Positions 16,041-25,843 are shown, counted from the stretch's first letter. The stretch: 64,000 nucleotides of DNA from Actinomyces gerencseriae DSM 6844 (GCF_000429265.1 NZ_KE386872.1:124001-188000); one strand, 5' to 3'. The notes: generated by a model from the letters alone, not told the origin. A program made the numbers and translations.

Positions 16041-18373
16041 TCCCGATCAGGTTCCGTCATCGCCTCCACCGTTCCCGGGCGCACCTGCTGGTCGCCCTGG
16101 CCGCGGTGACAACCGCATCCGTCGCTCTCGTGGACCCTGTTCCGAGCGCCGACGCGGCGATGACGGTGACGGCGGGCACGGCTCCCGCCTTCTCCGCTCG
16201 GGGCACTGCTCACGCGACTGCCGCGCCCGCGACGGCCCAGATGATCGACGGCCAGGTGACGCTCTCCGTGGACTCCCTGGCCCCCGAGATCATCACCTCC
16301 GGACAGGATCTGAACATCTCCGGCACCATCGCCAACGGCACCGACGAGCCCCTGAGGGGCCTGTCCCTCACGGCTCGTGTGCAGGACTCCACAGAACTGA
16401 CCGTCACGGGTCTGGAGTCGTGGCTGGCGAGCGAGCGCGACTCCGCCACGCGCGCAATCGACCTGGGCGATCTCGGCAGCAGTATCGCCCCCGGCGCGGT
16501 CCAGACCTTCTCCCTCACCGTCGCCGCGGACGACCTCTCCCTCGGGCAGGAGGATCAGTGGGGGCCCCGGGGCATGGAGGTGACGGCGTCCCAGGGCCGC
16601 AACGCCGTCGCCCAGGACCGTACACTCCTGGTATGGGACACGGGCGAGAAGGCCGCTCGGTCACGGGTGACGGCCCTGATCCCGGTGACGGCCTCGGCCG
16701 AGGATCTAACGCTGCTGACCACGGGCGCCGAAGTGCCCACGGACGCCCAGCTGGCCGATCTGCGCAGACGGATCACCTCGCTTCTGGCGCTCGCCGGCGA
16801 TGGCGTCGTCCTGGCCGTGGACCCGGCACTGCTCGAGGCCCTCGGAGTGACCGAGGAGCCGCCATCCGCCGCGACTCCGTCGGCGAGCGCGAGTCCTTCC
16901 GCCAACGATACGGGCAACGCCGACGGCGGCGAGGCGAGCCCCGTACCGTCGGCGTCGGCCGGCCCCCCGACGGACTCCCCGTCAGCAGCACCATCAACAC
17001 CGTCGGCCACGGCCTCCCCGTCGGGCCCTGGTCAGGACTCGACCGGGAGGTCTCCCGGTCGAGTCCTGACCAGGGCCCTCACCGAGGCCCTCGCGGCCGG
17101 TGACGTCATCGCCCTGCCGTGGGCGGACATCGACGTCACCGGGCTGACCCATCTGGGGGAGAGCGATCTGCTCGCCGACGCCTGGAAACGCACCGGGGAC
17201 TCGCGGACCGTCGCGGTGGGCGCGCCCGCGTCGCTCACCTGGCTGGCCGGCGATCTGGACTCCGCGACACTGAATGCACTGCCCGACTCGGCACGGACGA
17301 TCGTCACCGCCCCCGGCGACCTGCCGGTGACGGAGGAGATGACGTACACGCCCTCCCAGGTGACGAGCGTCGGCTCGCGCACAGTGCTGACGCCGGACAC
17401 GAACCTGTCCGACACGCTCGGCGGCACGTTGGTGACGGATGAGTCCACCAATCGCCTGTCGGATCTCGACGCCGTTCAGCTGCTGCGCGGCGAGACGGCG
17501 GTCATCACGCGACAGGCCCCCGCGATCAGCCGCTCCATCGTGATGACCCTCGATCGGGCCGATGCCGCGACGATCGACACCAAGGCGCTCGCCGCGCGCC
17601 TGAGGGCGCTGCGCGAGTCCTCCTGGACCTCCCCCCAGGGCCTCGAGGCGCTGACGGCCGAGGCCGCCGCCCAGCAGGACGAGGGCGTGAAGATGCACCG
17701 CGCCGACGTGCCCGACCAGGTCATCGGGGACACGGAGCTCTCGTCGGCCGACATGACAGCCGCACGCGCGACTCGGGACTACCTCACCTCGGTGACCTCG
17801 ATCCTCCCCGATCCTCGGGCGGCGATCGGCTCGGCCTCCGAGGTCGTGGTGCGCACCGCGTCCTCCGTGTGGCGATCGGACCCGGCGGGTCGCACAGACA
17901 TGGCGGAATCGGCCCGCGAGCGCGGCACGGCGGTGACCACGGGGCTCACGGCAGTGCCATCGCGAACGATCAACCTGATCGCCTCCGAGGCCAATCTGCC
18001 GGTGCGCATCACCTCGTCCCTGAACCAGGACGCCACCGTCGTGGTGCGCCTGCTATCCGGCTCGGCGCGACTGCAGACCGTCGAGGACATCCCGCTCACG
18101 GTCCCGGCGGACGGCCAGGCGAACGCCACCGTGCCGGTCAGGGCGGTGGGCAGCGGAGACGTCGACCTGACCATCATGCTGCTGGCCGCCGACGGAACCG
18201 CGGTCGGAGCGCCGCAGACCATCCATATGCGCGTGCATGCCGACTGGGAGTCCAGAGGTACCCGGGCGATGGGCGCGGGACTCGCCATCCTGCTCGTTGG
18301 CGGCATCGTGCGAACCGTGCGCCGCGGGCGGCGCACGGCAGCGCCCGTCCCCCGCATCGAGGAGAAGACATGA
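16037..18373 (+). CDS. DUF6049 family secreted membrane-anchored protein
   Basis: The 778-residue protein has an N-terminal signal peptide (basic start, then HLLVALAAVTTASVALV, cleavage probably near ADAAM at about 41). An extracellular beta-rich domain follows with TLSVDSLAPEIITSGQDLNISG. Near residues 275-345 is a Ser/Pro/Ala-rich linker. A single C-terminal transmembrane helix lies at about 739-760, followed by a basic tail. This family is found in actinobacteria between the NUDIX gene and MurJ; its function is unknown, but context suggests an envelope role alongside lipid II flipping. The GTG start overlaps the preceding stop. Its stop overlaps the MurJ start (ATGA). The linker DNA contains a perfect 27-bp-arm inverted repeat at 17023-17078. 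Confidence 0.85.
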   Translation: MIPIRFRHRLHRSRAHLLVALAAVTTASVALVDPVPSADAAMTVTAGTAPAFSARGTAHATAAPATAQMIDGQVTLSVDSLAPEIITSGQDLNISGTIANGTDEPLRGLSLTARVQDSTELTVTGLESWLASERDSATRAIDLGDLGSSIAPGAVQTFSLTVAADDLSLGQEDQWGPRGMEVTASQGRNAVAQDRTLLVWDTGEKAARSRVTALIPVTASAEDLTLLTTGAEVPTDAQLADLRRRITSLLALAGDGVVLAVDPALLEALGVTEEPPSAATPSASASPSANDTGNADGGEASPVPSASAGPPTDSPSAAPSTPSATASPSGPGQDSTGRSPGRVLTRALTEALAAGDVIALPWADIDVTGLTHLGESDLLADAWKRTGDSRTVAVGAPASLTWLAGDLDSATLNALPDSARTIVTAPGDLPVTEEMTYTPSQVTSVGSRTVLTPDTNLSDTLGGTLVTDESTNRLSDLDAVQLLRGETAVITRQAPAISRSIVMTLDRADAATIDTKALAARLRALRESSWTSPQGLEALTAEAAAQQDEGVKMHRADVPDQVIGDTELSSADMTAARATRDYLTSVTSILPDPRAAIGSASEVVVRTASSVWRSDPAGRTDMAESARERGTAVTTGLTAVPSRTINLIASEANLPVRITSSLNQDATVVVRLLSGSARLQTVEDIPLTVPADGQANATVPVRAVGSGDVDLTIMLLAADGTAVGAPQTIHMRVHADWESRGTRAMGAGLAILLVGGIVRTVRRGRRTAAPVPRIEEKT
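17023..17078. repeat. Perfect 27-bp-arm inverted repeat inside the DUF6049 coding region
   Basis: Left arm 17023-17049 and right arm 17052-17078 are exact reverse complements with only 2 bp between. The hairpin codes for the linker around residues 329-347 (GQDSTGRSPGRVLTRA is read through it) and keeps the frame open. Confidence 0.9.
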
Positions 18374-21300
18374 GCGGCAGCGACAAGAGCTCATCGATCG
18401 CCCGTTCGAGTGCTGTGATGGCGGCGGGCACGCTGGCCAGCCGCCTTCTGGGGCTGGTGCGCAACGCGCTGCTGATCGCCGCCCTGGGCGCGACGGCGTC
18501 GGGCGCCGCCGAGGCCTTCAATATCGCGAACAACCTGCCCACCCAGCTCTACAACCTGGTGATCGGGGGCGTGCTCAACGCGATCCTCGTTCCGCAGATC
18601 GTGCAGGCGCTGCGTCAGCGCAACGGGGAGGAGCTCGTCAACCGGCTGCTGACGGCGGCCTCCGTCGCCATGGCCACGGTATCCGCCGTGCTGACGGTGG
18701 CGGCGCCGCTGGTCATCATGCTCTACGCCTCGGGACTGGACCGCTGGCAGCCCCTCGCCTTCGCCTTCGCCTTCTGGTGCATGCCGCAGATCTTCTTCTA
18801 CGGCCTGTACGCCCTGTGGGGGCAGGTGCTCAACGCGAGGTCGAGCTTCGGGCCCTACATGTGGTCCCCGGTCCTGAACAACGTGATCTCGATCGCCTCG
18901 ATCATGGCCTACCTGCACATCTACGGCCGCTACACCTCCGGCCAGGACCCGGGCATATGGGACGCCGGTCGCATCGCCCTGGTCGGGGGCACGACGACGG
19001 CGGGCATCGCCGTGCAGGCCCTCATCCTGTACATACCCCTGGTGCGCTCGGGCTTCCACCCGCGCTTCGTATGGGGTGTGCGGGGCATGGGCCTGGGAAC
19101 GATGTCGAAGGTGGCGCTGTGGGCGCTGCTCGGCACGGCCGTGGTCTCACTGGGCGACATAGCGACGGCGAACCTGGGGTCCCAGGCCGTCACCGCGGCG
19201 GAGTCGGCCAGGTACGCCGATCAGATCGTGCCGTCCAAGACGCTGTACGACAACACCCAGCTGGTCTACATGCTCCCGCAGTCACTGGTGACGACATCCA
19301 TCATCACCGCCCTGTTCACACGCATGAGTGAGAAGGCCGCCGCCGGCGACCGCAGAGGCGTGCGTGACGACCTGTCACTGGGCCTGCGCAGCGTAGCGGT
19401 GTTCACCATCCTGTTCGCCGCGGGCATCGGAACCCTGGCCACGCCCTCGCTCCAGCTCTTCGTCCCCTCGCTGTCCCTGGCCGAGGCGACGGCCGCGGGC
19501 CCGATCCTGGCGGTGCTGGCGGTGGGCATCATCTTCCAGGGCATCTGGTTCACGACCCAGCGCGTCATGCTGGCCTACGCGGACACGAAGCGGCTGCTCA
19601 TAGCCGATACCGTCGTGGGCGTCATCCCTGCCGTCGTCTGCCTGGCGGCCTACGCACTGGCGCCGGCGAATCACTGGATGACCTGGGCCGCGGTGGGCTC
19701 CATGCTCAGTCAGCTGGGCGGCTCGGCGGTGGTGATCCCGCTCATCAGACGGCACCTGCCCGATCTGGACGGCCGTCGCGTCATCACGACCTACGGTCGT
19801 CTGGGGGCAGCCGCAACGCCCGCGGTCCTCGTAGGGCTGGGCGTGCGAGCGCTCCTGGGACCGGCCGATGGCTCTCTGACCGGCTCCAGGCCGACGGACG
19901 CCATGCTCACCGTCCTCGTAGCCGCCCTCCTCATGACGGTCACGTATCTCGTGGCCGCACGCGTGCTGCATGTCGAGGAGCTCGGTGTGCTCTTCGTCCC
20001 ACTATCGCGCATCGTGGCCAAGATCGGACGACTCCTGCCGGGACGCGCGGGCGAGGCGGTTCTGCACCTGGCCCATGTCCTGGCACCGACCTCGGCCGAC
20101 CGGGCGGGCACCGAGCTCCCGCCGTCCTACCCGCCCACCTACAGACCCATGCTGAGAGCCGTGGACGCCCCGCGCCCAGCACCAGCTCCACCGCCTGCGA
20201 TTCCGGCGCCACCCCCCACATTCGCGGATCTGGCCATCCAAGCGGCCTCCGTCCGGGCGTTCACGCCCGGTACACTCGCTCCGCATGCACTGGGGCTCCT
20301 TGGCACGGGAGGAGGGAACCTCATGACGGACGCAACCCCCATCGGCACAGGACGCTATGCCCTGGCCGCCACTCTGCCCGCGACGCTTCCACGAGTAGTC
20401 CGCCATGTCGGACGAGACACGATCCTGGACCGCACGGTGACGGTCCTCATGCTCACCGACGCGACTCCTCACCGGGCCGAGGTCCTGGAGTCGGCCAGTC
20501 GAGCCGTTCTCGTCGAGGACGAACGCATCCAGCGGGTCTTCGACGTCGAGACGGACCATCCCGCCTTCATCGTCACCGAGCCCGCCGACGGACGTCCTCT
20601 GTCCGAGCTGGTCGGCCAGGGGCTGGAGGCCGCTCAGGTGCGCGCCATCGTCGGCGAGATCGCCCAGGCGCTGGAGGCCTGCTCCCGTCGAGGTCTGCAT
20701 CACCTGAATCTGTCTCCCGAGTCCGTCCGGCTCCGCCCCAACGGCACTGTCCAGGTCACCGGCATCGGCGTCGAGGCGGCGATTCTCGGCCTGGACGCCA
20801 AGGCCGCCTCCGATCCGCTGGAGGCCGATCGCATTGATGCCCGCGCCCTGGTCGAACTGCTCTACTACGGCCTGACGAAGCGCTGGCCGGGCAAGCGCGC
20901 GGGGCTCCCCTCCGCGCCCACGACGTCCGACGGGGCACCGGTACCGCCCTCCATGCTGGCGACGTCCATGAACCCGGACGACGGCGACCTCGATGACCTG
21001 GTGGCCCGCACCTGGGCGGGAGAGGGACCCGCGTCGGCATCTCACGTCGCCAGGGCGCTCGGATCATGGGACGCCTCCCTCCTGCCGCGGACGACCGCTG
21101 ACTCCGCCGCGTCGTCCTCACCCGACGGCACGCCCGAACCCGCGCTACGGGGAGTGCTCTCGCGCCTGCGTCGAGCGTCCTCGACGCACGAGTCGCCCGC
21201 CGCCGCGGCGGCCGATCCGTCCCCCGGCGAGCCGCAGGCCGATGCGCTGTCCCAGACCACTGCGCCCCAGACGCCTCGAAGCTTCGCACCATCCGCCGCC

Positions 21301-22098
21301 ACGTCGTCGCCGATCTCCTCGCCGCCGGCCGCCCCGCAGGCCGGCAATGAGATGCGGGACTTCTCCGCGATCCCGCCGGCCGTGCAGCCGGCGAGTCCAC
21401 CGGTCAACACGGCCGGGACGCTGCGCGCCGACGACGAGGACGAGGACGACGAGGTCTCGCGCTCGATATCCCGCACCACCATCGCGGTGATCAGCGGCAT
21501 GCTCGTCGTCATGGTGGTGGGGGTGATCTTCGCGGTCAACAGCATCCTCGGCCTGCTCAATCTGAGCTTCACCGACCCCGATGTTCCGGCCGCCAGCACG
21601 GTGCCGACCACGGCTGCGGCCGCGCAGGATGACCAGCAGTCGTCGCCGGACAGCAGTACCCCCACCAGCGCGCCCATCAGGATCACCGGCGCGCAGTCGG
21701 TGGACTCGTCCGGGGGTCAGGGGGACCATCCTGAGAACGAGGGCCTGGCCGTCGATGGCAACACCTCCACGACCTGGTACTCCCAGCACTACTACGGCGC
21801 CAAGTTCGGCAACCTCAAGGGCGGCACGGGCATCGCCGTCTCCCTCGAGCAGGCGACCGAGGTCTCGGGCATCGACATCCAAGGCACGGGCCAGGGCGGG
21901 AACGTCCAGATCCGGGCCACGACTCCTGGTGACCCGACCGGCGGCACAGTCCTGGCCGAGGGCGCCTTCACCTCGGGCACCACGAGCTTCACCTTCCCGG
22001 CGACATCGACTCAGTCGATCGTCATATGGGTGACGGACCCCCCGACAGCTCCGGACGGCGAACTCAAAATCAGCGTGTCAGAGATCACTCTTAAATAA
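18370..22098 (+). CDS. murJ: Lipid II flippase MurJ with C-terminal pseudokinase and extracellular domain
   Basis: MurJ moves lipid II across the membrane for peptidoglycan synthesis. Residues 1 to about 540 are the multi-helix MOP-superfamily flippase: ASRLLGLVRNALLIAALG near the start, then NLPTQLYNLVIGGVLNAILVP. After a proline-rich linker, residues about 650-900 form a protein-kinase-like domain without recognisable catalytic HRD or DFG motifs; it has HLNLSPESVRL in place of the catalytic loop. A transmembrane helix follows at about 1035-1060, and then an extracellular discoidin-like beta domain from about 1103. This is the architecture of the mycobacterial homologue, whose pseudokinase is phosphorylated by PknB and binds FhaA. 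I start at the ATG at 18370, overlapping the DUF6049 stop, with GGAGAAG upstream. Confidence 0.93.
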   Translation: MSGSDKSSSIARSSAVMAAGTLASRLLGLVRNALLIAALGATASGAAEAFNIANNLPTQLYNLVIGGVLNAILVPQIVQALRQRNGEELVNRLLTAASVAMATVSAVLTVAAPLVIMLYASGLDRWQPLAFAFAFWCMPQIFFYGLYALWGQVLNARSSFGPYMWSPVLNNVISIASIMAYLHIYGRYTSGQDPGIWDAGRIALVGGTTTAGIAVQALILYIPLVRSGFHPRFVWGVRGMGLGTMSKVALWALLGTAVVSLGDIATANLGSQAVTAAESARYADQIVPSKTLYDNTQLVYMLPQSLVTTSIITALFTRMSEKAAAGDRRGVRDDLSLGLRSVAVFTILFAAGIGTLATPSLQLFVPSLSLAEATAAGPILAVLAVGIIFQGIWFTTQRVMLAYADTKRLLIADTVVGVIPAVVCLAAYALAPANHWMTWAAVGSMLSQLGGSAVVIPLIRRHLPDLDGRRVITTYGRLGAAATPAVLVGLGVRALLGPADGSLTGSRPTDAMLTVLVAALLMTVTYLVAARVLHVEELGVLFVPLSRIVAKIGRLLPGRAGEAVLHLAHVLAPTSADRAGTELPPSYPPTYRPMLRAVDAPRPAPAPPPAIPAPPPTFADLAIQAASVRAFTPGTLAPHALGLLGTGGGNLMTDATPIGTGRYALAATLPATLPRVVRHVGRDTILDRTVTVLMLTDATPHRAEVLESASRAVLVEDERIQRVFDVETDHPAFIVTEPADGRPLSELVGQGLEAAQVRAIVGEIAQALEACSRRGLHHLNLSPESVRLRPNGTVQVTGIGVEAAILGLDAKAASDPLEADRIDARALVELLYYGLTKRWPGKRAGLPSAPTTSDGAPVPPSMLATSMNPDDGDLDDLVARTWAGEGPASASHVARALGSWDASLLPRTTADSAASSSPDGTPEPALRGVLSRLRRASSTHESPAAAAADPSPGEPQADALSQTTAPQTPRSFAPSAATSSPISSPPAAPQAGNEMRDFSAIPPAVQPASPPVNTAGTLRADDEDEDDEVSRSISRTTIAVISGMLVVMVVGVIFAVNSILGLLNLSFTDPDVPAASTVPTTAAAAQDDQQSSPDSSTPTSAPIRITGAQSVDSSGGQGDHPENEGLAVDGNTSTTWYSQHYYGAKFGNLKGGTGIAVSLEQATEVSGIDIQGTGQGGNVQIRATTPGDPTGGTVLAEGAFTSGTTSFTFPATSTQSIVIWVTDPPTAPDGELKISVSEITLK

Positions 22099-22200
22099 GA
22101 GCGTCTTAGGGAAGATCTGTCTCTCATCATTAGTTCTAACTCGCGAGGCGGTCACGCCCGAACCCGTTACGCCCGTTAGTGCAGGAGAATCCGAAGAGTC

Positions 22201-23127
22201 ATGGTCCACGACGTCGTCATCGTCGGTTCCGGTCCGGCCGGCTACACCGCCGCGATCTATGCCGCACGTGCCCAACTGAGCCCGGTGGTCCTCGCAGGCT
22301 CCGTGACAGCCGGAGGCGCGCTCATGAACACCACCGAGGTCGAGAACTACCCCGGCTTCATCGACGGAGTCATGGGCCCCGAGCTCATGACCCGGATGCA
22401 GGAGCAGGCCGAGCGCTTCGGGGCCGACGTTCGCCACGAGGATGTCACGGCGCTCGATCTCACAAGCGGCATCAAGCGCGTCACCACCGATGACGCTGTT
22501 TACGAGGCGCGCACCGTCATCATCTCGACCGGTTCGGAATACCGCAAACTGGGCCTGGCGGACGAGGATCGGCTCTCGGGGCACGGAGTGTCCTACTGCG
22601 CCACGTGCGACGGCTTCTTCTTCAAGGACCAGCCGATCGTCGTGGTCGGCGGAGGGGACTCCGCCATGGAGGAGGCGCTCTTCTTGTCCCGCTTCGGCTC
22701 GTCCGTCACGGTCGTCCATCGCCGCGACGAGCTGCGCGCCAGCGCCGTCATGGCCGAGCGGGCACAAGGCGACCCGGCGATCGACTTCGCCTGGAACTCC
22801 AGGGTCGTCGCTCTGAACGGTCAGGACGCCCTGACGTCAGTGACTCTGGAGGATGTGGTCACCGGCGAGCGGCGCGACATCCCCGCCGCGGGCCTGTTCG
22901 TGGCCATCGGCCAGATTCCGCGCTCCGAGCTGGTGTCCGGCGTTCTCGACCTCGATGACGCCGGTTACATCGCCGTTCAGGCGCCGTCCCAGCGCACCGC
23001 AATTCCCGGCGTCTTCGCCTGCGGCGACGTCGCCGACCCGCACTACCAGCAAGCGATTACAGCCGCTGGCTCCGGCTGTCGCGCGGCGCTGGACGCCGAG
23101 CACTACCTCACCACTCTCAACGTCTGA
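22201..23127 (+). CDS. trxB: Thioredoxin-disulfide reductase
   Basis: TrxB is a 308-residue flavoprotein that passes electrons from NADPH to thioredoxin. FAD-binding GSGPAGY is at 9-15, the redox pair is C133-A-T-C136 in SYCATCDGFF, the NADPH-binding GGGDSAMEEALF is at about 150, and the C-terminal FAD motif is FACGDVADPHYQQ. The length is standard for low-molecular-weight TrxB. The ATG at 22201 has an AGGAG-type site upstream. It is followed after about 30 bp by trxA, giving a compact trxB-trxA operon as in most actinobacterial origin regions. Confidence 0.97.
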   Translation: MVHDVVIVGSGPAGYTAAIYAARAQLSPVVLAGSVTAGGALMNTTEVENYPGFIDGVMGPELMTRMQEQAERFGADVRHEDVTALDLTSGIKRVTTDDAVYEARTVIISTGSEYRKLGLADEDRLSGHGVSYCATCDGFFFKDQPIVVVGGGDSAMEEALFLSRFGSSVTVVHRRDELRASAVMAERAQGDPAIDFAWNSRVVALNGQDALTSVTLEDVVTGERRDIPAAGLFVAIGQIPRSELVSGVLDLDDAGYIAVQAPSQRTAIPGVFACGDVADPHYQQAITAAGSGCRAALDAEHYLTTLNV

Positions 23128-23158
23128 CCCGGCATCAGACCCGTCGAAGGAGAATTCC

Positions 23159-23485
23159 ATGTCCAACACACTTGCCGTCACCGACGCCACATTCGACTCC
23201 GAGGTGCTGAAGTCGGAGGTGCCCGTCGTCATCGACTTCTGGGCCGAGTGGTGCGGTCCGTGCCGTCAGATGGCACCGGTCATCGATGAGGTCGCCGCCG
23301 GCCTGGAAGGACGCGCCAAGTTCGTGAAGATCGACGTCGATGACAACCCGGGCACCGCCCGTTCCTTCGGCGTCAGCTCGATCCCGACATTCGCCGTCGT
23401 GCGCGATGGACAGGTCGTCCACCAGTTCTCCGGCTCGCGCCCCAAGGGCTCCTTCGCCAAGGAGGTCGAGAAGGCCATCGGCTGA
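23159..23485 (+). CDS. trxA: Thioredoxin
   Basis: This 108-residue thioredoxin has the classical active site W31-C32-G-P-C35 and the cis-proline in SSIPTFAVVRDG. It reduces protein disulfides and is recharged by the TrxB encoded just upstream. The ATG at 23159 has AAGGAG 6 bp upstream; longer in-frame readings begin inside trxB and are rejected. A strong hairpin follows at 23513-23552, ending the operon. Confidence 0.97.
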   Translation: MSNTLAVTDATFDSEVLKSEVPVVIDFWAEWCGPCRQMAPVIDEVAAGLEGRAKFVKIDVDDNPGTARSFGVSSIPTFAVVRDGQVVHQFSGSRPKGSFAKEVEKAIG

Positions 23486-23512
23486 CCCGTCGATCCCACT
23501 CCGATCCCGGGA

Positions 23513-23552
23513 CGTGGATGGTACCGGCTTATCATCATCGGTACCATCCACG
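23513..23552 (+). terminator. Hairpin terminator of trxB-trxA
   Basis: Perfect 14-bp arms CGTGGATGGTACCG (23513-23526) and its reverse complement (23539-23552) flank a 12-nt loop, 28 bp after the trxA stop. No U-tract. Confidence 0.75.
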
Positions 23553-23645
23553 CTCCGGGCGGGGCGATGCGTTCCGAGAGGGCGAATGGAGCACTGCCCG
23601 ATAGACTCGAACGTACTCGCACTCCGACGACGCGAAGGCGGACTC

Positions 23646-25076
23646 ATGCGTTTCATCTCCACCCGCGGGGGCATGATCCCCGCAGGCTTCACCGATGTGC
23701 TGCTGTCCGGTCTCGCGCCCGATGGTGGCCTGGTCGTGCCGGAGAGCATTCCCGCGATCGGCCGCGAGCAGCTCGAGCAGTGGCGGTCGTCGAACTACTC
23801 CGAACTGGCCGCTGATGTCATTGGTCTATTCGCCACGGACATCCCATCCCGGGACCTCAGTGCCCTGACGGCTGCTGCCTACGGGCCCGAGCGATTCCCG
23901 GCCCCCGTCGTACCCGTCCGTCGAATCGACGACATCGCCGACGGACTCACGATCGTCGGCCTCTCCGAAGGCCCGACCATGGCCTTCAAGGACCTGGCCA
24001 TGCAGTTCCTGGGCCAGGCGATCCCGTACGTGCTGGATCGCGAGGGCAGAGTCCTCAATATCCTCGGCGCTACGAGCGGCGACACCGGTTCAGCCGCCGA
24101 GCACGCCTTCCGGGGGCAGGACGGAGTCGCCGTCTTCATGCTCTCGCCACTGGGCCGGATGAGCGATGTCCAGCGCGCTCAGATGTACTCGCTCGATGAC
24201 GCCAACATCCACAACATCGCGGTGGACGGCGTCTTCGACGACTGTCAGAACCTCGTCAAGGCGCTCAACAACGATGCGGCCTTCAAGGCCGCCCACTCCA
24301 TCGGCGCGGTCAACTCCATCAATATCGGGCGCATCGCCGCGCAGGTCGTCTACTACATCTGGGCCTGGCTGCGAGTGACCGACGCCATGGGGAAGGGGAC
24401 GCGCTCCGACGATGTCGTGGATGTCGCCGTGCCCAGCGGGAACTTCGGCAATATCTACGCCGGTCACCTCGCTCGCGCAATGGGGGTGCCGATCCGGCGT
24501 CTCATCCTGGCCACCAACGAGAACAATGTGCTGGAGGAGTTCTTCTCGACGGGCGTCTACCGTCCGCGGGGAAGCGCGGAGACTCTGGCGACCTCGAGTC
24601 CGTCCATGGACATCTCCAAGGCCTCGAATCTCGAGCGGTTCATCTGGCAGCTGCTCGGCCCGGAGGAGTTCGAGCGGCGCTGGCCCGCGCTGGAGGCGAA
24701 CGGTGTTCTCGACCTGTCCGATCATGTCACGCGCCTGAGCGCACAGTTCGGCTTCGTCTCGGGCTCGTCCACTCACGCCGATCGTCTTGCGACAATTCGT
24801 TTCGTGCACTCGGCCGCGGGCGAACTCATCGATCCGCACACGGCTGACGGCATCGCGATAGCGCTCCGACTCATGGAGCCAGACGTTCCGACCCTGGTTC
24901 TCGAGACGGCGAAGGCTGCGAAGTTCGGTGAGACCATCGCCGAGGCACTGGGAACCGAGTACATGCGCACGACGGAGATCGCCGCTCTTCTGGATCGACC
25001 TCAGCACGTCATCACGATCTCCAATGACACGACTCCTCTACGCACCCTGATTGCGAAAAATGCATTACACATGTAG
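23646..25076 (+). CDS. thrC: Threonine synthase
   Basis: ThrC converts O-phosphohomoserine to threonine using PLP. At 476 residues it belongs to the longer class typical of Gram-negative bacteria, yeast and some actinobacteria: MRFISTRGG opening, PLP lysine K115 in MAFKDLAMQF, phosphate-binding LGATSGDTGSAAEHAF, and PSGNFGNIYAG. The ATG at 23646 follows a GAAGGCGGA ribosome site. TAGACT at about 23602 may be its -10. It stands alone between the trx operon and the maltose-acetyltransferase-like gene, which is on the other strand. Confidence 0.94.
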   Translation: MRFISTRGGMIPAGFTDVLLSGLAPDGGLVVPESIPAIGREQLEQWRSSNYSELAADVIGLFATDIPSRDLSALTAAAYGPERFPAPVVPVRRIDDIADGLTIVGLSEGPTMAFKDLAMQFLGQAIPYVLDREGRVLNILGATSGDTGSAAEHAFRGQDGVAVFMLSPLGRMSDVQRAQMYSLDDANIHNIAVDGVFDDCQNLVKALNNDAAFKAAHSIGAVNSINIGRIAAQVVYYIWAWLRVTDAMGKGTRSDDVVDVAVPSGNFGNIYAGHLARAMGVPIRRLILATNENNVLEEFFSTGVYRPRGSAETLATSSPSMDISKASNLERFIWQLLGPEEFERRWPALEANGVLDLSDHVTRLSAQFGFVSGSSTHADRLATIRFVHSAAGELIDPHTADGIAIALRLMEPDVPTLVLETAKAAKFGETIAEALGTEYMRTTEIAALLDRPQHVITISNDTTPLRTLIAKNALHM

Positions 25077-25127
25077 CTGCAAAATCAAAACCTGAATGCA
25101 CCCGGGCGCTCGTTTGACGTAACAGTG

Positions 25128-25727
25128 TTATTCCGCTGTCTCAACATCAAGTTGCCGAATCACACGGGCCGGAACTCCACCTGCAATGCGGTTGTCCGGA
25201 ATGCTCTTGGACACGACCGCACCCGCCGCAACGACAACGTTGTTTCCGATCGTGACTCCAGGCAGAATGACGACGTTTCCCCCGAGCCACACGTCATCGC
25301 CTAGGCGCACGGGTGATGCCTGGCCGAGTTTGGCCCGTCGTCCCACGGGATCCAGAGGGTGGCCCACGGTCGTGATGAGTGTGTTCGGACCGATCATGAC
25401 ATGGTCACCGATGACCACCGGAGCGATATCAAGAATGGTCACGTTGTAGTTGGCGAGGAAGCCATCGCCAACATGAATGTTGGGACCATAATCGCATCTG
25501 AACGGCTGCTGCACAGAGAGATTCTCGCCAGCCGAGCCGAATAGTTCTCGCACGATGCGAGTCTGGGCCTCAACATCAGTGGGATCGGCGTCGTTGAAAT
25601 GCCGGCATGCCACGACAGCGGATTGCTTGCGCGCCGCAACCTCCGCATCCAGGAAACAGTAGAGGTCCCCGGCCTCCAACTTCTCACGCTCTGTACGCGC
25701 GTCCCGATCCCCGTTCTGATCGCTCAT
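25128..25727 (-). CDS. Maltose/galactoside O-acetyltransferase-like protein (LbH fold)
   Basis: The 199-residue protein matches the Maa/LacA/NodL family of left-handed beta-helix acetyltransferases. The N-terminal cap (AGDLYCFLDAEVAARK) is followed by hexapeptide repeats such as IGDHVMIGPNTLITTVGH and IGNNVVVAAGAVVSKSI. The catalytic His is expected within TTVGHPLD. These enzymes acetylate the 6-hydroxyl of sugars with acetyl-CoA in the cytoplasm; the acceptor here is unknown. It is convergent with thrC and divergent from the aminotransferase gene at 26013. The 285-bp upstream gap contains a parS site. Confidence 0.88.
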   Translation of the reverse strand: MSDQNGDRDARTEREKLEAGDLYCFLDAEVAARKQSAVVACRHFNDADPTDVEAQTRIVRELFGSAGENLSVQQPFRCDYGPNIHVGDGFLANYNVTILDIAPVVIGDHVMIGPNTLITTVGHPLDPVGRRAKLGQASPVRLGDDVWLGGNVVILPGVTIGNNVVVAAGAVVSKSIPDNRIAGGVPARVIRQLDVETAE

Positions 25728-25843
25728 GCGGCATTTCCATCTTCATGTCCTGCTGCTGTGGCCCCGCACCCGGGGGAGAGGGGACCTGTCCTACCATTGT
25801 GCTCTTCACATCCTCGCCGCGCACCCGACACCGTCCTTCTCGG

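Noticed and set aside
17869-18369. Upstream extension of the MurJ reading frame
   Set aside because: It overlaps the DUF6049 gene and looks unlike MurJ; the ATG at 18370 with its ribosome site and stop overlap is the natural start.
22088-22101. CTCTTA/TAAGAG dyad at the murJ stop codon as a terminator
   Set aside because: Arms are only 6 bp and AT-rich with a 2-base loop, too weak to call.
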